DNA of 64,000 nt, from contig NZ_QOCF01000040.1 in assembly GCF_003318255.1 (NCBI RefSeq), positions 62,001 to 126,000 of the forward strand, given 5' to 3'. The DNA is from Ruegeria sp. A3M17. Its GTDB lineage: Bacteria > Pseudomonadota > Alphaproteobacteria > Rhodobacterales > Rhodobacteraceae. Positions within the stretch are counted from its first letter, which is position 1; every line of letters begins with the position of its first letter. The position numbers and the translations under genes are program-made. Positions 35,682 through 44,332 of this stretch are shown here, piece after piece. A model generated the notes under the pieces. That model saw only the letters and a list, made by a program, of their open reading frames with translations, did no database searches and was not told where the DNA came from.

Positions 35682-36772
35682 TGCGCTCCCTTCCGCAGGC
35701 TCAGGAACAACTTTTCAAGCGGCATCCGGACCATGTTGTCCAAAGCTCCGGTGAACAGGATCACCAGGGCTTGAATGACAACGATCAGTTCGCGTGGGAT
35801 CGACGTCCAGAAAGCCAATTCTGCACCACCCTGATAGAGAAACCCGAACAGGATCGCCGCAAGGAATACACCAAACGGGTGCGACCGGCCCATCAGCGCC
35901 ACCGCGATGCCGATGAATCCCGCGCCTTCGGTTGCGTTCAAAACCAGGCGTTCGGCCTCGCCCATTACGTTGTTGATGGCCATCAGACCCGCCAGCGCGC
36001 CCGAAATCAGCATTGCGATAATGGTGATCCGAACCGGCGAAATGCCTGCATAGACAGCGCCGGTTTCGGTCTTGCCGTAGGACCGGATTTCATAGCCCAA
36101 CCGTGTCCGCCAGATCAGCGCCCAGACGACAAAACAGGCCAATACCGCGATGAAGAACGTGATATTAACAGGGGTCCCTTTGAACACCACGTTTTCGGCG
36201 GTTGAGAACATCGACTGAAATGTGGGTAGGTGAACGGCCTCTGGGAAGCGCGCCGACGAGGGGTCTTGCGCGCCCGGCGGTCGCATAAGATTGACCAGCA
36301 CGTAGTTCAGGAATGCCGCCGCAATAAAGTTGAACATGATCGTTGTGATCACGATGTGGCTGCCACGCTTGGCTTGCAGATAGGCCGGAATGGCCGCCCA
36401 TGCCGCACCAAACAGCATCGAACCCGCGCAGGCCGCCAACAGCGCGATGCTCCAATGCGGCCAGGGGATGTAGAGGCATACCATGGCAACACCAAGCCCA
36501 CCCAGCATGGCTTGACCTTCGCCCCCGATGTTGAACATCCGGGCGTGGAAGGCGACAGCCACAGCCAACCCGGTGAACATGAAGTTGGTGGCGTAATACA
36601 GCGTATACCCCCAACCGTAGGTCGACCCGAGCGCACCGGTCACCATCAGTTTCACCGCTTCGATCGGGTTTTCACCGATGGCCAGAATGACCAAGGCGGA
36701 CAAGATTGCGGCCAATATCAGACTGATCAACGGGATCAGCACCACATCGGCCCATTTGGGCATCTTTTCCAT
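35678..36772 (-). CDS. Nucleoside-type ABC transporter permease (first)
   Basis: A 364-residue permease from the ATG at 36772, one base after the ATPase stop (TAA-C-ATG). This start was preferred to one 8 codons upstream that lies inside the ATPase gene. FTGLAVAVAFHARMFNIGGEGQAMLGGLG near 65-93 is the family signature, cut here by position only, and YEIRSYGKTETGAVYAGISP near 223-242 is the EAA-like coupling loop. About nine hydrophobic segments. It is the partner of the next permease, with a 4-bp overlap. Confidence 0.92.
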   Translation of the reverse strand: MEKMPKWADVVLIPLISLILAAILSALVILAIGENPIEAVKLMVTGALGSTYGWGYTLYYATNFMFTGLAVAVAFHARMFNIGGEGQAMLGGLGVAMVCLYIPWPHWSIALLAACAGSMLFGAAWAAIPAYLQAKRGSHIVITTIMFNFIAAAFLNYVLVNLMRPPGAQDPSSARFPEAVHLPTFQSMFSTAENVVFKGTPVNITFFIAVLACFVVWALIWRTRLGYEIRSYGKTETGAVYAGISPVRITIIAMLISGALAGLMAINNVMGEAERLVLNATEGAGFIGIAVALMGRSHPFGVFLAAILFGFLYQGGAELAFWTSIPRELIVVIQALVILFTGALDNMVRMPLEKLFLSLRKGAQ

Positions 36773-36773
36773 G

Positions 36774-38303
36774 TTACGCGGCCTCTCCCGCAACACCGGC
36801 CATCAACAGGCCAAGTTCTTTTTCATCTGTTTCATGGGGCAGTCTTTCGCCCATGACATGTCCGTCAAACATCACGGCGATGCGATCCGATAGCGAGAAG
36901 ATTTCTTCCAGCTCGACCGAGACCAGCAGGATTGCTTTACCCTGATCGCGCAGCGCGACGATCTGTTTGTGAATGAATTCGATCGCGCCGATGTCGACGC
37001 CGCGCGTTGGTTGTCCGACCAACAGAAGATCCGGGTTCCGTTCAATTTCACGCGCGACAACAATCTTTTGTTGGTTCCCGCCCGAGAAGCTTTTGGCTGT
37101 AAGCCACGCATCAGGTGGCCGGACGTCGAATTTCTCGATCTTGCGCTCGGTATCGGCGCGCAGAGCAGCGTTGTTCATGAAAATCCCGCTCTGATAGGCA
37201 GGATCACGGTGATAGCCAAAGGCCACGTTTTCCCAAGCGTGAAAGTCCATCACAAGACCTTCGCGCTGGCGGTCTTCGGGAACATGCGCAATATGCTGGG
37301 CGCGACGGGCCTGACCGTCCGATCCCGGACCGCTAAGCGCCAGCGGGGAACCGTTCAGTTTGATCGACCCCTGACCCGGACGCATGCCGCCCAGAACTTC
37401 CAGAAGTTCCGATTGGCCATTTCCGGCCACGCCAGCGATACCGACGATTTCACCGGCCCGAACGGTCAGGTCGATACCCTTGACCCGTTCGACCCCAGCC
37501 GAATCAAAAACGCTGAGCTTTTCAATTTCCAAAACGGGCTTACCGGGTTGCGCAGGTACTTTGTCGACCTGCAGCAGCACCTTGCGGCCCACCATCAGCT
37601 CGGCCAGCTCCTCGGGGCTGGTGTCGGCTGTTTTCACGGTCGCCGTCATCTGACCGCGCCGCATGACCGAAACCGTATCGGTGTTCTCCATGATTTCGCG
37701 CAGTTTGTGCGTGATCACGATGATCGTCTTCCCTTCGACCCGCAGGCGGTCAAGGATGCGGAAAAGCTGGTCAGCCTCGGACGGGGTCAGAACCCCGGTG
37801 GGTTCGTCCAGAATCAGAATCTCGGCCTTGCGATACAGGGCTTTCAGGATTTCGACCCGTTGCTGCATGCCGACGCCAATCTCGTCGATACGCTTGTCGG
37901 GATCAACGAACAGCTCGTATTCCTCTTCCAGCGCTTTCAGTTCTTTGCGCGCTTTGGACAAGGACGGGGCCAGCAGCCCGCCATCCTCGGCACCGAGAAC
38001 GATGTTTTCCAGAACAGTGAAATTCTCAACCAGTTTGAAATGCTGGAACACCATCCCGATCCCGGCAGCAATGGCCGCCTGGCTGTCAGGGATGTCGGTC
38101 TTGTTGCCGTTAATCCAGATTTCACCTTTATCGGCTTTGTAAAAGCCGTACAGGATGCTCATCAGCGTGGATTTGCCCGCACCGTTTTCACCGATGATCC
38201 CATGGATCGTACCGGGGGCGACGCTGATGGAAATGTCTTTATTGGCCTGAACCGGCCCAAAGGCTTTGGATATCCCTTTGAGCTCAATGGCGGGGACGGT
38301 CAT
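36774..38303 (-). CDS. Nucleoside-type ABC transporter ATPase, two ABC domains
   Basis: A 509-residue tandem ATPase of the sugar/nucleoside (MglA/YufO) type. Domain 1 has Walker [10 protein letters not shown] near 37-45, the signature region [14 protein letters not shown] and Walker [14 protein letters not shown]. Domain 2 has a degenerate Walker [10 protein letters not shown] near 288, signature [15 protein letters not shown] and Walker [13 protein letters not shown]. The degenerate second P-loop is normal for this family. It energises uptake with the two permeases downstream. A hairpin in the 89-bp gap before it may reduce its expression relative to the binding protein. Confidence 0.94.
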   Translation of the reverse strand: MTVPAIELKGISKAFGPVQANKDISISVAPGTIHGIIGENGAGKSTLMSILYGFYKADKGEIWINGNKTDIPDSQAAIAAGIGMVFQHFKLVENFTVLENIVLGAEDGGLLAPSLSKARKELKALEEEYELFVDPDKRIDEIGVGMQQRVEILKALYRKAEILILDEPTGVLTPSEADQLFRILDRLRVEGKTIIVITHKLREIMENTDTVSVMRRGQMTATVKTADTSPEELAELMVGRKVLLQVDKVPAQPGKPVLEIEKLSVFDSAGVERVKGIDLTVRAGEIVGIAGVAGNGQSELLEVLGGMRPGQGSIKLNGSPLALSGPGSDGQARRAQHIAHVPEDRQREGLVMDFHAWENVAFGYHRDPAYQSGIFMNNAALRADTERKIEKFDVRPPDAWLTAKSFSGGNQQKIVVAREIERNPDLLLVGQPTRGVDIGAIEFIHKQIVALRDQGKAILLVSVELEEIFSLSDRIAVMFDGHVMGERLPHETDEKELGLLMAGVAGEAA

Positions 38304-38357
38304 GTCTTGTCCTCAATTGCCGAAAGGGCCGCGGTGTCATACGCGGCAGAGTCGGGG

Positions 38358-38386
38358 GCAAGGCGGAGGTTGTACCCCCGCCTTGC
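38358..38386 (-). terminator. Attenuator-like hairpin between binding protein and ATPase genes
   Basis: Perfect 9-bp stem GCAAGGCGG (38358-38366) with CCGCCTTGC (38378-38386), 6 bp after the stop of the binding-protein gene. No T-run. Such intercistronic hairpins commonly keep binding-protein mRNA in excess over the membrane components. Confidence 0.55.
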
Positions 38387-38392
38387 GCGATA

Positions 38393-39391
38393 TCAGAACT
38401 GCAGTGCCGGGCAGCTGTCGTTCTCATAATAGCTGACAACAGAGACGTTACCGTCGATGATGTCCTGACGCGCTTTGTCGACTGCGCCTTTCATCTCGTC
38501 CGAGACCAGAGGTGCGTTGTTGTCATCCATGGCGACGCCAACACCTTCTTCGGCCAGACCCATCTGGAACACGCCGGTTTCCAGGCCGTCGCCCGCTGAC
38601 ATCGCGTCATAAACGGCAACATCAACGCGTTTCAGCATGGAGGTCAGAACCTTACCCGGGTGCAGGTGGTTCTGGTTGCTGTCCACGCCGATCGACAGGA
38701 TGCCTTCGTCTGCCGCGGTCTGCAGAACGCCAACACCGGTGCCGCCAGCGGCAGCATAGATCACATCAGCGCCCTGGCTGATCTGTGCTTTGGTCAGTTC
38801 CGAACCCTTTACCGGATCGTTCCATGCCGCCGGGGTGGTGCCGGTCATGTTGGCAACAACATTGATGTCAGGGTTTACAGCCTTGGCACCCTGCGCATAA
38901 CCGCAGCCAAAGTGGCGGATCAGCGGGATATCCATGCCACCGATAAAGCCGACGGTGCCGGATTCCGATGCCATCGCGGCCATCATGCCAACCAGATATG
39001 ATCCTTCATGTTCGGCAAAACCGATTTGACGGATGTTGGGGATGTCCAGCCAGTTGACGTCAACCGCAACAAATTTGGTGTCCGGGTAATCGGCGGCCAC
39101 GGCGGACAGCGGATCTGCCATGCCAAAACCCATCGTGATGATCGGGTTTGAGCCGGATTCAGCGAAACGGCGCAGAGCTTGCTCGCGCTGTGCTTCGGAC
39201 TGGATCTCGATCTCGTTATAGCTGCCGCCTGTTTCTTCGGCCCAACGCGACGCGCCGTTGTGGGCGGCTTCGTTGAAGGATTTGTCAAACTTGCCACCAA
39301 GATCAAAGATCAGGGCAGGATCTGCAAGCGCAGCGCCAGCCGTAAGTGCGACTGCGGCGGTGGCACCCATCAAGGATTTCATCAGGGTCAT
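38393..39391 (-). CDS. BMP family ABC substrate-binding protein
   Basis: A 332-residue periplasmic protein from the ATG at 39391, with a signal peptide MTLMKSLMGATAAVALTAGA ending ALA before D. The BMP/Med fold begins PALIFDLGGKFDKSFNEAAH near 24-43. Later blocks are TMGFGMADPLSAVAADYPDT, GTVGFIGGMDIPLIRHFGCG and ADVIYAAAGGTGVGVLQ, which line the nucleoside pocket in this family. It is the first gene of the operon and lies downstream of a RutR-like operator, suggesting a link to nucleobase catabolism. The ligand is not determined by sequence alone. Confidence 0.94.
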   Translation of the reverse strand: MTLMKSLMGATAAVALTAGAALADPALIFDLGGKFDKSFNEAAHNGASRWAEETGGSYNEIEIQSEAQREQALRRFAESGSNPIITMGFGMADPLSAVAADYPDTKFVAVDVNWLDIPNIRQIGFAEHEGSYLVGMMAAMASESGTVGFIGGMDIPLIRHFGCGYAQGAKAVNPDINVVANMTGTTPAAWNDPVKGSELTKAQISQGADVIYAAAGGTGVGVLQTAADEGILSIGVDSNQNHLHPGKVLTSMLKRVDVAVYDAMSAGDGLETGVFQMGLAEEGVGVAMDDNNAPLVSDEMKGAVDKARQDIIDGNVSVVSYYENDSCPALQF

Positions 39392-39515
39392 TTTATACTC
39401 CCGTTTGTTATTATCGGTCGGGGCGAAGTTAGCCCCGTTCACCCACTGTGAGCGAGCATAACTGTTGTGATGGCGGGAATTAAGGACGTTTGCAACCGCC
39501 GTGGTCAACAGATTT

Positions 39516-39531
39516 TTGACCATTTGGTCGA
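39516..39531. promoter_or_regulatory. RutR-like operator upstream of the BMP ABC operon
   Basis: TTGACCA-TT-TGGTCGA at 39516-39531, one mismatch to the known RutR palindrome TTGACCA-N2-TGGTCAA, with an extra exact half-site TGGTCAA at 39502-39508. It lies 125-140 bp upstream of the binding-protein ATG in the gap after rimI. RutR is a TetR-family regulator responding to uracil/thymine. Confidence 0.6.
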
Positions 39532-39550
39532 AAAAATTTATCTTAGGCGG

Positions 39551-39964
39551 TCAATCCAGCGCGGATTCCATCACGATAGCATCAATTTTCTGATTGTTTT
39601 CGCGCAGGTAATACCCCTTGCGCACTCCACAGGCATGATAACCGCTGTGTTCATACAGCGCGATGGCTGGCAAGTTATCTGCAGCGACGTCCAGAACAGC
39701 GCGCGTCGCGCCCAAAGCCTTTGCTTTCGTGTGCCATTCATGCATGCAAGTTCGGGCTAAGCCCTGTCGCTGAACGTCCGGATGCGTGGCGATCGTCAGC
39801 AATTCAGCCTCATCGCCGATCACCTGGAACAACGCGAAAGATTGATTATTTCCAACGGCATGGATGAACCGATTGTTCAGAAGATCCGAAAATTCGACCG
39901 CAGCCCACGACCGTGACCGAGTAAATGCCGCCGCGTGTGTTTTGGCAAGATCCTCGGGGGTCAT
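39551..39964 (-). CDS. rimI: Ribosomal-protein-alanine N-acetyltransferase-like (RimI)
   Basis: A GNAT-fold acetyltransferase of 137 residues from the ATG at 39964, which overlaps the tsaB stop by one base (TGATG). Motif A is LLTIATHPDVQRQGLARTCM near 63-82 (acetyl-CoA pyrophosphate loop Q/R-x-x-G-x-A); the motif B region ALYEHSGYHACGVRKGYY follows near 108-125. Neighbouring tsaB is the classic RimI partner in bacteria. Specificity for ribosomal protein S18 is presumed from context. Confidence 0.85.
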   Translation of the reverse strand: MTPEDLAKTHAAAFTRSRSWAAVEFSDLLNNRFIHAVGNNQSFALFQVIGDEAELLTIATHPDVQRQGLARTCMHEWHTKAKALGATRAVLDVAADNLPAIALYEHSGYHACGVRKGYYLRENNQKIDAIVMESALD

Positions 39965-40548
39965 CAGTCCAGCAAAACCGGGGGGGTGTCTTTGGAAGGG
40001 GCCGCATCCGCAGGCCGAACATAGAGTGGCGCCGGCTGCGCAGTTTCGGCCTGCCACCTTTGCCCGGCGATCCGGGCAATAGCGTGAACCTGTGCATCAG
40101 CGTCGTCATTCAGGATTAGGGGGCCAAGTGATTCTGCCTCAATTTGAGGCATTAGCATCGGACCTTGGTCCGGCAACGCCACGTAAACCTGATCACGCGG
40201 GGCGCGGATCGCGGGCAGGGCGTCCATAGACATTTCGGCCAATGCGTCGAACCCGGACACGCCTACCGCTGGAACGCCAAGCCCTAGGGCTAGGCCGCGC
40301 GCCGCAGAAACCGAGATTCGGATGCCGGTAAAGTTTCCGGGTCCGACGCCGACACCGATCGCGGACAGGTCTTTCCACCCATATCCGGCATCTGCCAGAA
40401 TTTCTTCCAGCAACGGCATCAGACGTTCGGCTTGACCACGCGACATGGCTTCGATGCGCGAAGTCACGATCCGGTTGCCGCACAACAAAGCGGCCGCGCA
40501 ATGCGCGGCCGATGTATCAAACGCCAAAATAATGGGGTCAGACGGCAA
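39964..40548 (-). CDS. tsaB: tRNA t6A synthesis protein TsaB
   Basis: ASKHA-fold non-catalytic partner of TsaD in making N6-threonylcarbamoyladenosine on tRNAs that read ANN codons. The 194 residues start MPSDPIILAFDTSAAHCAAALL, the phosphate-1-like strand; LMPLLEEILADAGY and GVGVGPGNFTGIRISVSAARGLALG near 65-89 (the family signature) follow. It overlaps nfuA by 11 bp upstream and rimI by 1 bp downstream, a tight three-gene unit. Confidence 0.95.
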   Translation of the reverse strand: MPSDPIILAFDTSAAHCAAALLCGNRIVTSRIEAMSRGQAERLMPLLEEILADAGYGWKDLSAIGVGVGPGNFTGIRISVSAARGLALGLGVPAVGVSGFDALAEMSMDALPAIRAPRDQVYVALPDQGPMLMPQIEAESLGPLILNDDADAQVHAIARIAGQRWQAETAQPAPLYVRPADAAPSKDTPPVLLD

Positions 40549-41101
40549 CAGGGCGAACCTCGGTCACTTCGGGGATGTAGTGGCGCAGCAGGTTTTCGAT
40601 ACCCATCTTCAACGTCAGGGTCGAAGAGGGGCAGCCCGCGCAAGCACCCTGCATGTGCAGGTAGACAACGCCCCGGTCAAACCCGTGGAACGTGATGTCG
40701 CCACCGTCCTGCGCAACCGCCGGACGAACACGGCTATCCAGCAAGTCTTTGATTTGATTCACGACTTCTGCATCTTCGCCGGTGTGCTCTGCATGGCCCG
40801 ATGCGGCTGTTTCACCAACTCCGATGACCGGTTGGCCGGATTGATAATGCTCCATCACCGCACCCAGAATCGCGGGTTTGATGTGATCCCATTGGACGTC
40901 ATCGGACTTGGTGACGGTCACGAAGTCATTGCCGAGGAATACACCCGTTACTCCGCTAACCGCAAAAATCCGTTTTGCCAAAGGTGATTTTTCACCGGCT
41001 TCAGCCGATGGGAAATCCGCAGTGCCCGCTTCCAGCACGGTCTGGCCGGGCAGAAACTTCAAGGTTGCGGGGTTCGGCGTGGATTCGGTCTGGATGAACA
41101 T
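40538..41101 (-). CDS. NifU-like Fe-S scaffold/carrier (NfuA type)
   Basis: A 187-residue protein. The N-terminal Nfu_N domain (MFIQTESTPNPATLKFLPGQ, then a GVFLGNDFVTV strand) is followed by the C-terminal NifU domain: RPAVAQDGGDITFHGFDRGV leading to the metal-binding CAGC in MQGACAGCPSSTLTLKMG near 150. It carries [4Fe-4S] clusters to apo-enzymes and may serve aconitase-like targets. It is the first gene of the nfu-tsaB-rimI unit. Confidence 0.94.
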   Translation of the reverse strand: MFIQTESTPNPATLKFLPGQTVLEAGTADFPSAEAGEKSPLAKRIFAVSGVTGVFLGNDFVTVTKSDDVQWDHIKPAILGAVMEHYQSGQPVIGVGETAASGHAEHTGEDAEVVNQIKDLLDSRVRPAVAQDGGDITFHGFDRGVVYLHMQGACAGCPSSTLTLKMGIENLLRHYIPEVTEVRPVAV

Positions 41102-41170
41102 GTCACGGCTCCGTTTCAGTTGCTTCTGATATGCGGGTCCGGGCCGGATAAGTCAAGATTTGGAACGATT

Positions 41171-41764
41171 CTAAATGTTAGCTGCCAACCGGATCGCTTC
41201 ATCCAACCGATCATCACCCCAGTATAGTTCGTCACCGACCAGAAAACTTGGCGCGCCAAACAGCCCCTTGGCCTGAGCGGTTTTGGTCTGCTCGATCAAA
41301 GCAGACTTGATTTGGGGGTCTTGGGTTCTGTCTAAAAGTTCTTCCGGCAGACCAGCGGATTTCAGGCAATCAATCAGAACCGCATCGTCCGACACGTTCT
41401 GACTTTGTGCGAATTCGGCTGTATAGACCGCCCGAACAAAACGGGCCCTGTGGGTCTGATCTTCAATAGCCAGCGTGAGACGCGCAGCCTTCAAGCCGTT
41501 TTGCGGAAACGGGTCCGGCTGCTGGAAGTGCAGGCCGCGCTGCGCTGTCAGACGCTCCATATCGCGCCACATATAGCGTCCCTTGGCCGGGTAGATGTTA
41601 AACGGGGAATTGTCCCAGCCCTGCGCCGCAAAAATGGGTCCCAGAAGAAAGGGACGCCATTCTACGACGACGTCATGCTGTGCCGCAGCCTGTTCGATTC
41701 GCATGGCGCTGAGGTAGGAATAGGTCGATGCGAATTCGAACCAGAACTGGATGCGGCTTTGCAT
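41171..41764 (-). CDS. 2-hydroxychromene-2-carboxylate isomerase family protein
   Basis: A 197-residue DsbA-like thioredoxin-fold protein. The glutathione-binding Ser is in FWFEFASTYSYLSAMRIEQ near residues 7-25, EWRPFLLGPIFAAQG near 35-49 is diagnostic, and the C-terminal GLFGAPSFLVGDELYWGDDRLD contains the cis-Pro loop. The family isomerises aromatic degradation intermediates or acts as a kappa-class glutathione transferase. No aromatic pathway genes are nearby, so the substrate is unknown. It lies 9 bp after the universal stress protein gene. Confidence 0.9.
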   Translation of the reverse strand: MQSRIQFWFEFASTYSYLSAMRIEQAAAQHDVVVEWRPFLLGPIFAAQGWDNSPFNIYPAKGRYMWRDMERLTAQRGLHFQQPDPFPQNGLKAARLTLAIEDQTHRARFVRAVYTAEFAQSQNVSDDAVLIDCLKSAGLPEELLDRTQDPQIKSALIEQTKTAQAKGLFGAPSFLVGDELYWGDDRLDEAIRLAANI

Positions 41765-41773
41765 TGGGTGGCC

Positions 41774-42229
41774 TCAGGTGATGGCTTCCAGCTTTTCCTT
41801 GCTAAGATCGCCGGGCACAATTGTGATCGGAATCGGCAAGCTGCCCGAGTTTTTGGTCAGCTGCGTCACCAGGGGGCCAGGCCCTTTCTTTTCGATACCA
41901 GCACCCAGAACGAGAACGCCGATGTCTGGGTCTGACTGGACATGTTCGATGATCTGAGGGACGGGTTCGCCTTCGCGAATGGACAGCTCGGGGTCGATCC
42001 CTTGTTTGTCGCGCATCCATTTGGCGAAAACTTCGTAATGCGCGTGAATGCGTTCGCGTGCCTCTTCGCGCATGGTTTCGGCGACACCGATCCAGTGATT
42101 GAACTCATCAGGTGGGATGACGGACAGGATCGTTACCCCTCCACCGGTATGGGCTGCACGCATTGCAGCGAAACGCATCGCGTTAAGGCATTCGCGGCTG
42201 TCATCCAGAATGACTAGAAACTTACGCAT
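41774..42229 (-). CDS. Universal stress protein (UspA family)
   Basis: A 151-residue single USP domain from the ATG at 42229 (MRKFLVILDDSRECLNAMRFA). The C-terminal nucleotide-loop region is DIGVLVLGAGIEKKGPGPLV then SLPIPITIVPG near 112-144. USP proteins bind ATP or other ligands and help survival under stress. A 65-bp promoter region separates it from ilvE. It may be co-transcribed with the isomerase gene that follows. Confidence 0.9.
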   Translation of the reverse strand: MRKFLVILDDSRECLNAMRFAAMRAAHTGGGVTILSVIPPDEFNHWIGVAETMREEARERIHAHYEVFAKWMRDKQGIDPELSIREGEPVPQIIEHVQSDPDIGVLVLGAGIEKKGPGPLVTQLTKNSGSLPIPITIVPGDLSKEKLEAIT

Positions 42230-42294
42230 GGGTATCCTCGTGTATTTAGGGGGATCATGCCCGACCAAATGCGGGCTGGCAACACGGCGTGTGA

Positions 42295-43158
42295 CTACCG
42301 AGCGCTTGCCGCCCAGTCCCAATAAAGCGCGCGCGCGCGGCGTGCAATCGGTCCGACCTGATATTGGGTGTCTTCCAATGCGGTGACCGGCGTTATCTTG
42401 TTCATGTTACCGGTCATAAACACCTCGTCCGCCTTGTGAAAATCTTCAAAGCTGAGGACGGATTCGTGGACCGTCACGCCGTCAGCGCGCAGGTTTTTGA
42501 TATGCCGCGCTCGGGTGATTCCGGCCAGAAAAGTTCCATTGGGCGTAGGGGTGAATACCTCGCCGTCCCGGACCATGAAGACGTTTGCGGTGGCGGTTTC
42601 CGCCACATGACCCAAGGCGTCCGCCACCAGTGCGTTCGAGAACCCCTTGGACTTGGCCTCTTTCAGCATTCGGGCGTTGTTTGGATACAGGCATCCGGCT
42701 TTGGCATTCACAACGGCTGATTCCAGAACCGGTCGGCGAAACCGCGTGGTGGTCAGCGTGACCGAAGCTGTTTCCGGTGCCATTGGTATTTCTTCCAGAC
42801 AGATGGCAAATCCGGTGCAGTCCTGCTGCGGAACGATGGCAGTGGCGTCACCGTCGATGCCCCAATACATCGGCCGAATATAGACGGCGGAACCTTTGGC
42901 ATAGCCATCCAGCCCTTCACGGACGATTTCGACCATCTGTTCGGTCGTCACGGTCGGTGTCAGCAAGAGCGCCTCGGCCGAGCGGTTGACCCGTTCGCAA
43001 TGGGCCACCAGATCCGGGGTCAGCCCGTCGAAGAATCGCGCGCCGTCAAAGACCGAAGACCCCAGCCAAGCGCCATGGTCTGCCGCCCGCATGATCGGGG
43101 CGTCCCCGTTGTGCCACTGACCATCAAAATAGGTGCGGATGTTTTTGCCGACTGCCAT
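42295..43158 (-). CDS. ilvE: Branched-chain amino acid aminotransferase-like (fold-type IV PLP)
   Basis: A PLP-dependent transaminase of 287 residues. It starts MAVGKNIRTYFDGQWHNGD; WLGSSVFDGARFF near 31-43 follows the family order. The catalytic lysine is in AVVNAKAGCLYPNNARM near 150-166, and HVAETATANVFMV near 187-199 binds PLP phosphate. It interconverts Leu, Ile and Val with their 2-oxo acids. D-amino-acid transaminases share this fold, so the exact specificity is inferred. A SD-like AAAGGAGGG precedes the ATG. Confidence 0.88.
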   Translation of the reverse strand: MAVGKNIRTYFDGQWHNGDAPIMRAADHGAWLGSSVFDGARFFDGLTPDLVAHCERVNRSAEALLLTPTVTTEQMVEIVREGLDGYAKGSAVYIRPMYWGIDGDATAIVPQQDCTGFAICLEEIPMAPETASVTLTTTRFRRPVLESAVVNAKAGCLYPNNARMLKEAKSKGFSNALVADALGHVAETATANVFMVRDGEVFTPTPNGTFLAGITRARHIKNLRADGVTVHESVLSFEDFHKADEVFMTGNMNKITPVTALEDTQYQVGPIARRARALYWDWAASAR

Positions 43159-43169
43159 GACGCCCTCCT

Positions 43170-43184
43170 TTGCCCTTGGGGCAA
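43170..43184 (-). terminator. Small hairpin between trpS and ilvE
   Basis: TTGCCC (43170-43175) pairs with GGGCAA (43179-43184) around a 3-base loop, abutting the ilvE ribosome site (AAAGGAGGG). It could close the trpS transcript or modulate ilvE translation. Weak evidence. Confidence 0.3.
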
Positions 43185-43217
43185 CCTAGGAAGGCGTCAC
43201 GGGAAGGTCCAGCGCAA

Positions 43218-44246
43218 TCAGCCTTGTTTTGCGCCAACCATACCCACGATGTCGTAGGTCTGTTGCAGGATCGGGGCCGCTATCGCCCGTGCCTTTTCCG
43301 CGCCGCGTGCGAGAATCCGGTCAATCTCGGCCTCTTCACCCATCAGACGCGCCATTTCGGTCGAGATCGGAGCCAGTTTGGCGACCGCCAGCTCGGCGAG
43401 CATCGGTTTGAACTCACCGAATTGCTTACCGCCGACTTCGGCCAGAACCTGTTCCGCCGTTTGATCGCTGAGCGCGGCGTAGATGTTGACCAGATTGCGG
43501 GCTTCGGGGCGTTCGGACAGACCATCGGTTTCTGAAGGCAGGGCATCCGGGTCGGTCTTGGCCTTGCGGATCTTTTTGGCGATCTCGTCGGCATCGTCCG
43601 TCATGTTGATCCGGGTCATGTCGGACGGGTCCGAAGACGACATCTTCCGCGAGCCGTCCCGCAGGTTCATCACGCGCGGCGCGGGGCCACCGATCACCGG
43701 CTCGGTCACCGGGAAGAAGTCCACGCCATAGTCATGGTTGAACTTGATCGCGATGTCGCGAGTCAGCTCCAGATGCTGTTTCTGGTCCTCACCAACAGGC
43801 ACATGTGTCGCGTGGTAGGTCAGGATGTCTGCCGCCATTAGCGCCGGATAGGCAAACAAACCCAGCGAGGCATTCTGTGCGTTCTTGCCCGCCTTGTCCT
43901 TGAACTGCGTCATCCGCTGCATCCAGCCCATCCGGGCGATGCAGTTGAAGATCCACGCCAGCTGCGTGTGCTCGGCCACCTGGCTTTGGTTGAACAGGAT
44001 GGACTTTTCGGGGTCCAGACCGGCGGCAATGAAACCGGCGCAAACCTCGCGGGTCTTTTCGCGCAGACGGGCCGGGTCTTGCCAGACGGTGATCGCGTGC
44101 AGGTCGACCATGCAGTAGATGGTCTCGAAATCTTCGCCCTGCATATCCACAAAACGCTTGAGTGCACCCAGGTAGTTGCCAAGGTGCAGGTTTCCCGAAG
44201 GCTGGATGCCGGAAAACACGCGCGGCGTGAACTTGGTTTCGGTCAT
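43218..44246 (-). CDS. trpS: Tryptophanyl-tRNA synthetase
   Basis: Class I aminoacyl-tRNA synthetase charging tRNA-Trp in the cytosol. The 342 residues have normal bacterial length. The HIGH-like motif is in [20 protein letters not shown] near 13-32 and the KMSKS-like motif is [10 protein letters not shown] near 204-213. The dimer/substrate blocks [13 protein letters not shown] and [13 protein letters not shown] lie between them. It starts at ATG 44246. Confidence 0.97.
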   Translation of the reverse strand: MTETKFTPRVFSGIQPSGNLHLGNYLGALKRFVDMQGEDFETIYCMVDLHAITVWQDPARLREKTREVCAGFIAAGLDPEKSILFNQSQVAEHTQLAWIFNCIARMGWMQRMTQFKDKAGKNAQNASLGLFAYPALMAADILTYHATHVPVGEDQKQHLELTRDIAIKFNHDYGVDFFPVTEPVIGGPAPRVMNLRDGSRKMSSSDPSDMTRINMTDDADEIAKKIRKAKTDPDALPSETDGLSERPEARNLVNIYAALSDQTAEQVLAEVGGKQFGEFKPMLAELAVAKLAPISTEMARLMGEEAEIDRILARGAEKARAIAAPILQQTYDIVGMVGAKQG

Positions 44247-44332
44247 CGAAGGGAACTCCCGTCTGGAAAAATCAGCCCCCGTCGCTTACCCATGAGGTCA
44301 AGGGACGTCAACAGCCGCGAAAGGCCAGCCCA

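Noticed and set aside
36335-36352. Single GTGATCAC inside the ABC permease gene as another copy of the suc/sdh element
   Set aside because: Only one palindrome, no 21-bp partner, no AATGCAA flank, and it encodes conserved protein sequence; a similar lone copy lies in the ATPase gene near 37710.
36969-38429. Long open frame antisense to the ABC ATPase (about 486 codons)
   Set aside because: The opposite strand carries an unmistakable two-domain ATPase with all motifs; the antisense product shows no domain.
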